A stretch of 64,000 bases of DNA from CAWAND01 sp963807065 (GTDB lineage: Bacteria; Chloroflexota; Anaerolineae; Anaerolineales; E44-bin32): contig CAWDZQ010000003.1 in NCBI GenBank assembly GCA_963807065.1, positions 496,001 to 560,000 on the forward strand, written 5' to 3'. Shown here one piece after another: positions 35,072 through 43,567 of this stretch. The notes beneath the pieces are model-generated. The model saw only the letters and a list, made by a program, of their open reading frames with translations, had not been told where the DNA came from and searched no databases. The stretch's first letter is position 1. Every line of letters begins with the position of its first letter. The position numbers and the translations under genes are program-made.

Positions 35072-35658
35072 TGGGCCGGCCTCGCGTCAAGAAAGTACTC
35101 ACTCAGGGAATCGCGCAAGGCCAGCCGCGCACGATGAAGGCGAACCTTGACTGCGCCGGGGCTGATATCGAGCACTTCGGCGGCCTCGTCCGTGGATAGC
35201 CCTTCCATGTCTCGCAAGACAAATGCCCCCTTCAGCGTGTCCGGCAGATCGCCGACCGCCTGTTCCATTTGTTGCCTGAGTTCTTGGCTGAGCACATCGC
35301 GTTCGGGCTCAATCGGCCAAGCCGAAAGGTCGCCAGGCTCGAGGTTGTCGAATCCATCCTCGTCGAAGTCATTCACCGAGACGACTTCCAGCTGCCTGCG
35401 GCGCATGCGCATCAGCCCGTTGTTGGTGGCTATGCGATAGAGCCAGGTTCCCAGGCTGGACCGCGCTTGGAAAGCCTCCACCCCCCGGCAGGCGGCGATG
35501 AACGTCTCTTGGAGCACCTCTTCAGCCTCATTGGGATGCCTCGTTAAGCGCAGGGCCACCCCGTAAATCCGCCCAGCATAGCGCTCGACTAAGTCGGTGC
35601 ATGCCGCCCGGTCACCGTGTTGCAGAGCCTGAATGAGTTGAAGCTCGTCGTCTTTCAT
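35068..35658 (-). CDS. ECF-type RNA polymerase sigma factor
   Basis: 196 residues. Region 2 (ACTDLVERYAGRIYGVALRL, HPNEAEEVLQETFIAACRGV, FQARSSLGTWLYRIATNNGL) binds core polymerase and the -10, and region 4 (LPDTLKGAFVLRDMEGLSTDEAAEVLDISPGAVKVRLHRAR) binds the -35. The ATG at 35658 is preferred to 35730, since region 2 begins just after. A TACAAT box lies ten bases before the ATG, so the message is nearly leaderless. The coupled ZAS anti-sigma gene follows, and the oxidoreductase and OsmC genes beyond it are candidate targets. Confidence 0.93.
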   Translation of the reverse strand: MKDDELQLIQALQHGDRAACTDLVERYAGRIYGVALRLTRHPNEAEEVLQETFIAACRGVEAFQARSSLGTWLYRIATNNGLMRMRRRQLEVVSVNDFDEDGFDNLEPGDLSAWPIEPERDVLSQELRQQMEQAVGDLPDTLKGAFVLRDMEGLSTDEAAEVLDISPGAVKVRLHRARLALRDSLSEYFLDARPAQ

Positions 35659-35668
35659 CTCGGAAGGA

Positions 35669-35674
35669 ATTGTA
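35669..35674 (-). promoter_or_regulatory. -10 box of the sigma/anti-sigma operon
   Basis: TACAAT on the minus strand ends ten bases before the ATG at 35658, giving a leader of only a few bases. No TTGACA-like -35 is seen; recognition by the ECF factor itself is possible. Confidence 0.4.
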
Positions 35675-35745
35675 TCATCGAGGCACGCCCACACGTATCG
35701 AGCAGTGACGGTACAATGTCCTTGTCGCACCGACCCAAATTCATT

Positions 35746-35763
35746 TTGTGAACTCTGTCACAA
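35746..35763. repeat. Palindrome copy 3 (TTGTGA-N6-TCACAA)
   Basis: TTGTGAACTCTGTCACAA with both arms exact, in the divergent region between the sigma factor gene and the DUF2277 gene, 79 bases before the latter. This position suits an operator. Confidence 0.75.
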
Positions 35764-35842
35764 TCTATTCGACTCTGGCGTGCAAGCCTGAAGCGCCGGA
35801 CCATTTGATTCAATCAAGCAGTCCTTCGGAAGGAGGCGCGCG

Positions 35843-36046
35843 ATGTGCCGAAGCATCAAGACCCTCAGGCGCTCTGATGAACCGGCGACCGAGGACGAAA
35901 TTCGGGCAGCCGCCCGCCAGTTTGTGCGGAAGATCAGCGGCTACCGCCAACCTTCCCGCGCCAATCAGCTTGCCTTTGAAAAGGCCGTGGACGACATCGC
36001 GCGAGCCTCACGCCGGCTGCTGGACGGCCTGGTCACGGCGCGCTAG
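35843..36046 (+). CDS. DUF2277 family small protein
   Basis: 67 residues, soluble and charged. The MCRSIKTLRR start and the RAAARQFVRKISGYRQPSRAN core followed by FEKAVDDIA are the hallmark of DUF2277, found in several phyla and without known function. The strong ribosome site AGGAGG precedes the ATG. A palindrome copy lies upstream. The next gene (SDR) follows after 105 bases on the same strand. Confidence 0.88.
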   Translation: MCRSIKTLRRSDEPATEDEIRAAARQFVRKISGYRQPSRANQLAFEKAVDDIARASRRLLDGLVTAR

Positions 36047-36151
36047 TCGCTGGACTTCTTCCCGCTGGGTTCGTGAGGCAACCAGCATGTGGGGATGTCG
36101 AAACGCGCGACCTGATGCTATGATGGCGGGAAACCCCCCTGGGAGAGGGAT

Positions 36152-37030
36152 ATGGACTTTCTTCATGACCGCGCGCTCGTCACCGGCGGGTCGAGCGGGA
36201 TAGGCTTGGCACTCTCACGCCAGTTGGCGGCCGCGGGAGCGGATGTTTGGATCCTTGCGCGCCATCGGGACCGTCTGGCGGAAGCCGTTGAGGCCATACG
36301 CGCCGAGCGGGCGTCTGAGGAACAGACGGTCGAAGCCCTGGAGGCCGATGTCACCGATCACGCCTCGGTAACGCGAGTCCTTGGCCCCTTGATCGATGCT
36401 GATCAACTTCCCGATCTTTTGATCAACAGCGCTGGCGCAGCGCATCCAGGCTACGCCGAAGCGCTGGGGATGGACATCTTCCACTGGATGATGGACGTCA
36501 ACTACTACGGTACCGTGCACGTCACCCAGACTCTGCTTCCCGGCATGGTGCGCCGCGGTAGCGGCCATATTGTGAACATCGCCTCGGTTGCTGGTTTTTT
36601 GGCGGTGTTCGGATACACGGCCTACGGTGCGTCCAAATTTGCCATCCGTGGCTACTCCGATGCGCTGAGGGCCGAGATGAAGCCCAAGGGTGTCCGCGTG
36701 TCGATCGTCTATCCACCGGATACTCGAACGCCGCAACTCGATTACGAGAATCAATTCAAGCCGCCGGAGACGCGCGCCCTGGCGGGGAATGTGGACGCCA
36801 TGGAGCCTGGCGTAGTGGCGTCCGCCATCCTGAAGGGTGTCCGCCGGAAGCACTACGTCATCATCCCCGGCTTTGAGGGCAAGCTGCTCTATTGGCTTTC
36901 GGGGGCTCTTGGAACGAGCCTCTACCCCCTCATGGACTGGATGGTATCGCGAGCCCGTGTTCAGGCTGCCAGGTTAGCTGTAACCCCGGCGACAGGCGGC
37001 GAAGGCGGTGAATCACATGGATCTGTTTGA
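36152..37030 (+). CDS. Short-chain dehydrogenase, 3-ketodihydrosphingosine reductase-like
   Basis: 292 residues. Classical SDR with TGGSSGIG (11-18), LLINSAGAAHPG, active-site Ser145, Tyr158 and Lys162 (YTAYGASKF) and NADPH-type discrimination after beta-2 (ARHRD). The C-terminal extension VIIPGFEGKLLYWLSGALG followed by a hydrophobic helix resembles eukaryotic-type 3-ketosphinganine reductase (KDSR/TSC10), which reduces 3-ketodihydrosphingosine. The next gene, overlapping by 14 bases, encodes a serine-palmitoyltransferase-like enzyme that would make this substrate. The pairing is stronger evidence than the sequence alone; general SDR function is certain, the substrate is inferred. Confidence 0.82.
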   Translation: MDFLHDRALVTGGSSGIGLALSRQLAAAGADVWILARHRDRLAEAVEAIRAERASEEQTVEALEADVTDHASVTRVLGPLIDADQLPDLLINSAGAAHPGYAEALGMDIFHWMMDVNYYGTVHVTQTLLPGMVRRGSGHIVNIASVAGFLAVFGYTAYGASKFAIRGYSDALRAEMKPKGVRVSIVYPPDTRTPQLDYENQFKPPETRALAGNVDAMEPGVVASAILKGVRRKHYVIIPGFEGKLLYWLSGALGTSLYPLMDWMVSRARVQAARLAVTPATGGEGGESHGSV

Positions 37031-38195
37031 AAAGTGTGACCAGTACACGATCGCCCGAGAGGCCGAAGAGGGCGGTTATTATCCGTACTTCATTCCCCTG
37101 TCTGGCAGTGAGGGGACGCAGGCCACGTATCAGGGTCGACCGCTGATCATGTGCGGATCCAACAATTACCTGGGGCTTACCACCCACCCCAAGGTTCGGC
37201 AGGCTTCGGCGCAGGCCATTCAAGATTTCGGAACGAGCTGTACCGGCTCCCGTTTTTTGAATGGGACCCTCGAAATGCATGAGGAACTCGAGAGGCGTCT
37301 TGCCCAATTCGTCGGCAAGGAATCGGCGTTGGTCTTTTCGACCGGAATGCAAACCAATCTGGGCGTCATCAGCGCGCTGATCGGACGCAACGATGTGGTG
37401 ATCCTGGACAAGGAAGATCACGCAAGCATCGTGGATGGGGCTCGGCTGAGCTATGGGGAAACGCGTCGCTACCGCCATAACGACATGGAAGATCTAGACC
37501 GCGTCTTGTCCAGCGTCTCTGACGAGAAGGGGAAGATGGTGGTCGTGGATGGGTTGTTCAGCATGGGCGGCGACCTGGCCGACCTGCCTGGGATTGTTAA
37601 ACTGTGCCGGCAACATGGCGCAAGGGTGATGGTGGACGACGCGCATGCGGTCGGCATCCTGGGAGAAGGCCGGGGCACAGCGGCACACTTCGGCCTGACC
37701 GATGAAGTGGACCTGATCATGTCCACTTTCAGCAAATCGTTCGCCTCCATCGGCGGTTTCGTTGCCGGAGGAGATCAGGTGGTGCATTACATCAAGCACC
37801 ATGCCCGCTCGCTGATCTTCAGCGCCAGTTTGCCTCCTTCCAACACGGCCGCCGTGCTGGCAGCACTGGATGTGATGGAATCGGAGCCGGAACGGATTCG
37901 CCGGGTTAACGAGCTGGGCGACCGCATGCGCAGCCGATTCAAGGCACTTGGGTTCGACACTGGGCCCTGGGTGACGCCGATCATCCCGATCATCGTAGGG
38001 GACACGATGCGGACGATCGGGATGTGGAAGGGTCTGTTCGATGCCGGCGTGTTTGTCAATCCAGTGCTCTCTCCGGCCGTCCCCGAGGGACAGGAACTGC
38101 TGCGGACAAGCTACATGGCGACTCACACGGACGAGCAGCTCGATCAGGTGGTGGCCGCCTTTGAGACCGTGGGCCGCAATCTGGGGATGATCTGA
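37017..38195 (+). CDS. Serine palmitoyltransferase-like alpha-oxoamine synthase
   Basis: 392 residues, PLP-dependent fold type I enzyme that condenses an acyl-CoA with an amino acid. Marks are MCGSNNYLGLTTHP, CTGSRFLNGTLEMHEELE, DHASIVDGARLS, VDDAHAVGILGEGRG and the PLP Lys in MSTFSKSFASIGGFVAGG (K240). The SFASIGGF and FLNGT variants are those of serine palmitoyltransferases and related KBL/AONS enzymes; SPT is favoured by the adjacent ketosphinganine-reductase-like gene. The ATG at 37017 has GGCGG eight bases upstream; GTG 37008 is an alternative. Glycine C-acetyltransferase (KBL) is the main competing call. Confidence 0.82.
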   Translation: MDLFEKCDQYTIAREAEEGGYYPYFIPLSGSEGTQATYQGRPLIMCGSNNYLGLTTHPKVRQASAQAIQDFGTSCTGSRFLNGTLEMHEELERRLAQFVGKESALVFSTGMQTNLGVISALIGRNDVVILDKEDHASIVDGARLSYGETRRYRHNDMEDLDRVLSSVSDEKGKMVVVDGLFSMGGDLADLPGIVKLCRQHGARVMVDDAHAVGILGEGRGTAAHFGLTDEVDLIMSTFSKSFASIGGFVAGGDQVVHYIKHHARSLIFSASLPPSNTAAVLAALDVMESEPERIRRVNELGDRMRSRFKALGFDTGPWVTPIIPIIVGDTMRTIGMWKGLFDAGVFVNPVLSPAVPEGQELLRTSYMATHTDEQLDQVVAAFETVGRNLGMI

Positions 38196-38201
38196 GAGGT
38201 T

Positions 38202-39368
38202 CTAGCGCCAGACCTTTTGATAGGGGTGCTGGCGGACAATCTCCCTGCCCTCTTCGAATCGAGAGGGCGAGAAGACGCGGATGTCGACTGTCTTGGGATC
38301 GCCTTCGAGGATCCACTCCGCCATGCAGGCCCCGACCGCCGGTGATGTCTTAAATCCCGTACCGCTAAATCCACAATCTAGGTAGAAGCCGTCCGGCCCA
38401 TAAGGGCCAAGCAATGGATACTGGTCGGGCGTGATGCCATCGTAGCCGCCGTGGGCACTGTGCAGGCTGGCAGCTTCCATGCCTGGGATGCGCAGACAGA
38501 TCCGGTCGATGGCCCGCTCGACAAAACCGGCCTGGGCGTGATCGGTGTCACTCTCCGGCGATTGGCCCAATGGATTGCCATCTTCCAGCCCCACTAACGT
38601 CAGACTTCCCTCCGGCCGAAAGTACATTTCGTGAACATCGTCGATGGCCGCCGGATGGCTGGGACGGAGCTCTTCCGGCCGCACCACGAACATCGTGTCG
38701 TGGCGCCAAGTGTCGTACGGCAGTTCCACGCCGGCCATGGTGTTGACCGCGCCCGCCCAGGCCCCGGCCGCGTTGACCACAATCGGCCCGGAGAAGGCGC
38801 CCTGGGCGGTTTCCACGCCGGTCACCTCGCCGGAAGCCACCGAGATACCGGTGACGAAGCAATCCTGCACCAGTACAGCCCCTCGAGCGCGCGCTGCCGC
38901 CATGAAGGCGTTGGTGGTGCTGGTTGGATCGGCATACCCGGAATCGGGCTCGTAGGCCGCCGATTGGATGTCGTCTGTGGCAAACGAGGGTGCCAAACGC
39001 TGAACGTCCTCACGGCCGACCAGTAAGCTGGGAATGCCGATGGCCTGGTGCATCTCGACGTTGGCCCGAAGTGCGTCCGTGTGTTCCGCGCCGACGATCT
39101 GCAGAAAACCCGTCCGCTCGAAGCCGCACTGGCCTCCAACAATCTCCTCCCAGTTGCGGAAGTAGCCGAAGGACTCCCAGGCTAGCTCGGCGCTTTGCCT
39201 CTGGTCGTAGTGCATGCGAACCAGGCCACTTGAACGGCCGGTGGCGCCGGCCGCCAGAAAGTTCTTTTCGAGCACGAGTGGCTTGACACCGTGCTGGGCA
39301 AGATGAAACGCCAGGCTGGCGCCGTGCACCCCGCCCCCGATGATGATGACGTCGGCTGTGTTCGACAC
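38202..39368 (-). CDS. FAD-dependent oxidoreductase of the DAO (glycine/sarcosine oxidase) family
   Basis: About 388 residues. N-terminal ADVIIIGGGVHGASLAFHLAQ binds FAD (GxGxxG), followed by LEKNFLAAGATGRSSG, then ITPDQYPLLGPYGPDGFYLDCGFSGTGFKTSPAVG, the C-terminal FAD-binding end of the D-amino-acid-oxidase superfamily. Sarcosine, dimethylglycine and glycine oxidases share this form; the substrate is not determined. The GTG at 39368 is preferred over 39455. It is convergent with the sphingolipid-like pair, with only six bases between stops, so it is a separate unit. Confidence 0.85.
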   Translation of the reverse strand: MSNTADVIIIGGGVHGASLAFHLAQHGVKPLVLEKNFLAAGATGRSSGLVRMHYDQRQSAELAWESFGYFRNWEEIVGGQCGFERTGFLQIVGAEHTDALRANVEMHQAIGIPSLLVGREDVQRLAPSFATDDIQSAAYEPDSGYADPTSTTNAFMAAARARGAVLVQDCFVTGISVASGEVTGVETAQGAFSGPIVVNAAGAWAGAVNTMAGVELPYDTWRHDTMFVVRPEELRPSHPAAIDDVHEMYFRPEGSLTLVGLEDGNPLGQSPESDTDHAQAGFVERAIDRICLRIPGMEAASLHSAHGGYDGITPDQYPLLGPYGPDGFYLDCGFSGTGFKTSPAVGACMAEWILEGDPKTVDIRVFSPSRFEEGREIVRQHPYQKVWR

Positions 39369-40261
39369 CGGTCCCGTCCTTCCTGATCGCCTCGCAACCC
39401 TCTTGCGTGCGTTGGCCCGATTTTCATCCAGCCCGCAGCCTGGTGCAACTGACATCCATCACTTGCCGGGGCATCTATTGGCGATGGAGTTTGAAATCGC
39501 GTTCATCAGAGATAACCCACCCGACATCCAGCCGATGAGCGCCGGTCATGCAGCTCGATCGTTGCCCCTCGGGTTCCACTCTGGACCCCTGGCTTGGGTC
39601 TTGTGACCGATCCGCAGTGGGCAGGGTTTGCTTGACCACGCGAGAACAAATGACCGATGAGCGGGTTGACGGGCAGACTTGCGGCACGGAGAAACCAATT
39701 CGCAGAGATGCATTTCTACGAAAGAAGGGTGGCGAGACAGATCCAGCCTGCACGATCTGGCACGTCTTGATCACCTCGGCCAAGCGAGCTGACGAGTATG
39801 CCCCTGGTTTCATTGGTCTGCCGTTCCTCGGATCCTCGGCCTTTGGCGTTTCGCCAGATATCTCCCGCGTGATTTGGGCGGCTGGGCTGCTGCCGAGGAG
39901 GTCATTTCGGCATTAAACAACAAAGCCTGGGCTTGGTTCAGCGACGTGATCCTCCCCGAGGCCTTCACACACACACCAGTGGGAACGTGGTCCCTGAGGT
40001 ACCGCCTTTTTGTCCGGACTGGCCACCCCCACCTGGCGTGCTTAACTCCGTTTTCCTGGACGTATGCTAGCGAAAGCTCATCCCAATGGGCGATGCTGAA
40101 ACAAGCCCATCGCGAGAAATCTTCAGCAGGAAGCCGGAGCGGGTTTTCCTACACTCATAGTGAATCGGCAACACGCACGCACAAGTCCGTTTCCAGCACA
40201 CGGCCAAGCTGATCTTTCGGCGCGGGTCGTGTTTGCACATGATTCAGAGGGACCTTCGCCG
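39369..40261. other. Long stretch without supported genes
   Basis: About 890 bases between the oxidoreductase start and the response regulator start. Several open frames of 80-120 codons overlap on both strands, but none has a ribosome site, family motif or convincing composition. It presumably contains promoters for both flanking genes. Confidence 0.5.
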
Positions 40262-41002
40262 GTGACATCTCAAGGGCTGGACCTGGATCGATTGCACGGC
40301 GCCGAGGATCACCCGTTGGTGATGGTCGTCGACGATGACCCAGACACGGTCACCCTTCTCAAGACGGCCCTGATCAAGGCCGGAATGGATGTGGTCGGCG
40401 CCCTCAGCGGTCCGGATGCCCTGGCCAAAGCAGCCGACATGCAACCCGACCTGATCCTTCTCGACGTGATGATGCCGGACATGGATGGTTGGGAGACCTT
40501 CTCGAGAATGCGCGAGTTCACGGATGCCCCCATCATCATTGTCACTGCCAGAGGAACAAAGCAGGAGATTGTCGGTGGCCTTGAGAATGGTGTGGACGAC
40601 TATCTGACCAAACCCTTGCACTTGCCTGAGCTGGCTGCCCGGGTGCGCGCCGTTCTTCGCCGGACCGGTCCCATCGAGAAGGCTTCGGTTTACCTGTTTC
40701 CCGAGCGGGATCTCCTGATCGAACTTGAGACCTACCAGGTGGATTACCAGGGCCGTGCCATTGAACTTGCTCCTACAGAATTCGCCCTCATGCGCTGCCT
40801 GGCCGAACATGCGCCCCGGCCGGCCACGTATGAGCAAATCACCAAGTCCGTTTGGAATGAAGATCACTCAGAGGAACGCAACCGGATCAAGTATCTGATC
40901 CATGCGCTCCGACGAAAACTTGAAGTTGAGCCCGATCATCCTGACCTCATCATCAACCGCCCTGGAGTGGGCTACCAGCTGCGTGTTGGCAGGATGGCAT
41001 AG
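40262..41002 (+). CDS. OmpR-like response regulator with winged-helix output domain
   Basis: About 246 residues. Receiver domain with VMVVDDDPDT acidic pocket, phospho-acceptor Asp in LILLDVMMPDMDG, IIIVTA switch and DYLTKPLHLPEL Lys, then a winged-helix DNA-binding domain (~150-245: IELAPTEFALMRCLAEHA, RNRIKYLIHALRRKLE, IINRPGVGYQL). No kinase gene is adjacent. The GTG at 40262 gives ~20 residues ahead of the receiver; the frame extends to 40160. It precedes the sortase-substrate gene by 54 bases and may regulate it. Confidence 0.9.
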   Translation: MTSQGLDLDRLHGAEDHPLVMVVDDDPDTVTLLKTALIKAGMDVVGALSGPDALAKAADMQPDLILLDVMMPDMDGWETFSRMREFTDAPIIIVTARGTKQEIVGGLENGVDDYLTKPLHLPELAARVRAVLRRTGPIEKASVYLFPERDLLIELETYQVDYQGRAIELAPTEFALMRCLAEHAPRPATYEQITKSVWNEDHSEERNRIKYLIHALRRKLEVEPDHPDLIINRPGVGYQLRVGRMA

Positions 41003-41056
41003 GCCGCACAGGCCACACGTCGGGTACTCCGGCATCTCATCGTGAGGAGGAAGAGT

Positions 41057-42653
41057 ATGAAAAGATGGTTTAGGGGTCGTATGGGACGGGCCGCAGGCAT
41101 TGCCTATACCCTTGGTGTCGCAAGTCTGATTGTCTCAATGGCACTTGCCGGGACATCCCTTCCCGTGGCCGCGCAATCCGGAACAGGTGCCGTTTGGACA
41201 AACTCTGGGCCCTGCGTCTCCTCGGAGGACATCAGCCACTTCTCCATTGGCGCTCACGTCTTCCTGAATGGCAGCGGCTTCGACCCCGGAGAGTTCTTGG
41301 TTTGGGCCATCATGGGGGCCGCCGGAGGCGCCAGCGGCGATCCAGGACAGGTCGTCGCAAATGGAACGGTGGTTGCCGACGACAACGGCGAGTTCTGTTT
41401 CGACGCCTACACCATCCAGCCTGACGACTGGGGGCGTTATACGGTGAAGGTTGGACACTCCACGGACAGCTACACCGTTGATGTTCCGCCGACAAACACG
41501 CCGGTTGTGCCAACCAACACGCCCGCCGGCCCGAGCGACACGCCGACCAGCACGCCGACCGACACACCCGTCGGACCGACCAACACGCCGACCAATACGC
41601 CGACGGATACCCCAACCAGCACGCCGACCAATACCCCGGTGGGCCCAACCAACACACCGACCAATACGCCGACGGACACGCCAACCAGCACGCCGACGAA
41701 TACGCCAACCAGCACGCCGACGGACACGCCAACCAGCACGCCAACCAACACGCCGACCAACACGCCGGTTGTGCCAACCAACACGCCAACCGATACACCT
41801 ACCGACACGCCGACGCCCACCGTAACCAACACCCTGCGGCCCGGTGAAACCCCGGCCGATACGCCAACTCCTTCGAACACGCCAGTGCCGACCCATACGG
41901 CGGAGCCGTCCAACACGCCGGCGCCGTCCAACACGCCTGTTCCGTCAAGCACGCCCGTTGTCCCATCCAACACGCCGACAGACACGGCCGTGCCGCCAAG
42001 GCTGGTCGAACCCAAGACCAACTCACTGGTGGCGGACAATGACAACAACGGTGTGGTCTCGCCCGGAGATGGCCTCGACTATGCCATTACGATTCACAAC
42101 GAGGGCGGATCGGCGGCACAGAACGTCGCCTTCAATGACACCCCCGATCCGCACACCAGCTTGAACGTCGGATCGGTAACGACGACGCAGGGCACCATCG
42201 TGCACGGGAACACGATCGGCGACACCAGCGTTCAGGTCAACATCGGTGACATCGCCGAAGGGGCATCGGTAACCATCACCTTCCAGGTGACCATCGACCC
42301 CAATCTCCCGGCGAGTGTGACTCGTGTCTCAAATCAGAAGTCTGCTCACAGGCGACAATTTCCCTCCGACACCGTCGGATGATCCGGACACCACGCCGAC
42401 CGACGACGCCACCGACACGCTGATCGTCAGGTCGACGCCCACCAGCACGTCGTCCGCTCCTGGTGAAACGCAGCCGGCCCCTGAGGCAACCAGCACGGCC
42501 CAGGTGCTGATCCCGGTGACCGGTGCGGATCTGAGCAGGGGCGACTTCGGTCAGCACATCTTGTTCAACCTTGGGCTCGTCCTGCTGGGGTTTGGCCTCG
42601 TGTTCCACAGCCTTTCCTTCCGCTCCACAGTCCGCCGCGAGCAGGACAACTAG
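41057..42653 (+). CDS. Secreted repeat protein with IPVTG sorting signal, frameshifted
   Basis: Reconstructed ~531 residues. A signal peptide (AAGIAYTLGVASLIVSMALA then VAAQ) is followed by a ~110-residue beta domain with two Cys, a Thr-Pro-Asn-Thr-Pro tract (~147-302), a DUF11-like domain (NNGVVSPGDGLDYAITIHNEG to ITFQVTIDPNLPASVTRVSNQ) and then a frame change at 42338/42339. Deleting one A gives NQSLLTGDNFPPTPSDDP and a C-terminus with LIPVTGADL, a membrane helix (ILFNLGLVLLGFGLVFHS) and a basic tail, the classic sortase signal. A sortase gene follows at once. The ATG at 41057 has GAGGAGGAA upstream. Confidence 0.82.
41494..41960 (+). repeat. Degenerate tandem repeat coding Thr-Pro-x-Thr-Pro
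   Basis: Around 35 imperfect 12-base units (acsccgacsaayacg-type) inside the surface protein gene encode TPTNTPTDTP-like blocks, interrupted by VVP, AGP and VGP. Third codon positions vary while the protein pattern holds, so the tract is maintained by selection on the protein. It likely forms an extended, possibly glycosylated stalk. Confidence 0.85.
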
Positions 42654-42668
42654 CACTTGCCCAGCCGT

Positions 42669-42690
42669 GGGGGTCCCGATCGGGACCCCC
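42669..42690. terminator. Perfect palindromic hairpin between substrate and sortase genes
   Basis: An 11-bp perfect palindrome (gggggtcccga/tcgggaccccc) lies 15 bases after the surface-protein stop. It has no U-tract, so it could be a partial terminator or mRNA-stability element between the two genes. Confidence 0.5.
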
Positions 42691-42750
42691 ATGGTGGCGA
42701 GCACCCAGCGGATGCGCCACAGCATGCTAAGCCGACACGCAGGACCACAG

Positions 42751-43530
42751 ATGGAGGATCGGGAATGGCTCACCCGATCCATGCTGCTTGCCGGTGCGCT
42801 GCTCTTGGTGCTGGGAACTGGCCGCACGCTGGCCGACTGGCGGCAGCGCGTGGTACAGGATCAGTTTGAGCCCGTGCAGCTAAGTGAACCATCCCAAACC
42901 GGATTCGTGCCGATGATCGCGCCGGCCAGCCTGGGGCTCGCTAGCCAACAGGAGGTGGATACCCGGCCTCCTGCTCTGTCACAGGCGGACTCAGCCAGCC
43001 TGGCAAGCCCTGAGCGTGCTCGGCCGGCATTACCCCTGCCAACCGGTGACCTTCCGGTTCGACTGCAGATTTCCGCCATCGGCTTAGATGCGCCGATCGT
43101 TAGCGCCGCCGAGTCGTTGGTCCGGATAGAGTTTGAGCTCTTCTATCAGTGGCAGGCGCCGGGCTTCTTTGCAGCAGGCTGGGACAGGAACTCGGCTCCG
43201 CTGGGTACCCAAGGCAACACGGTCCTCATCGGCCACCACAACATCGACGGAGAAGTCTTCCGCAATCTGCATTTGCTGCAGCCAGGAAACATCATCGTCG
43301 TGTATGGCCAGAATGGGGAACACAGGTACCAGGTAGCTGAGCAATTGATTCTCAAAGAGAAGTACCAGGATTTAGCCATTCGCCAGGCCAATGCCCGCTA
43401 CATCGAACCAACCTCGGATGAGCGCCTTACGCTCGTCACTTGCTGGCCCTATGTGAACAACACGCACCGTCTGATCGTGATCGCACGGCCGATCGACGAC
43501 CCCACAAGCGGGGGGCAACCGCCTCGCTGA
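42751..43530 (+). CDS. Sortase (class D/E-like)
   Basis: 259 residues. An N-terminal membrane helix (MLLAGALLLVLGTG) anchors the enzyme, a Pro-rich stalk follows (~40-105), and the sortase barrel has NTVLIGHHN (catalytic His162 or 163), LTLVTCWP (Cys231) and THRLIVIARP (Arg240). This is a complete sortase triad. The start ATG at 42751 has CAGGA six bases upstream; earlier in-frame starts exist. The substrate with an IPVTG end is the preceding gene, separated by a palindrome, so this is a dedicated sortase-substrate pair that attaches the protein to the envelope. Confidence 0.9.
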   Translation: MEDREWLTRSMLLAGALLLVLGTGRTLADWRQRVVQDQFEPVQLSEPSQTGFVPMIAPASLGLASQQEVDTRPPALSQADSASLASPERARPALPLPTGDLPVRLQISAIGLDAPIVSAAESLVRIEFELFYQWQAPGFFAAGWDRNSAPLGTQGNTVLIGHHNIDGEVFRNLHLLQPGNIIVVYGQNGEHRYQVAEQLILKEKYQDLAIRQANARYIEPTSDERLTLVTCWPYVNNTHRLIVIARPIDDPTSGGQPPR

Positions 43531-43567
43531 AAAGGCGCTCTTGAGGCAACACGCACGAGCGCCTTGG

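Noticed and set aside
39548..39916. 122-codon plus-strand frame in the gene-poor stretch
   Set aside because: No ribosome site or recognisable motif and it overlaps equal-length frames on the other strand.
41494..41960. CRISPR-like tandem repeats
   Set aside because: The repeats are in-frame coding units without spacers; they encode Thr-Pro tracts.
41470..42048. 192-codon minus-strand frame of Val-Gly-Val-Leu repeats
   Set aside because: Antisense of the Thr-Pro repeat tract in the surface protein gene.
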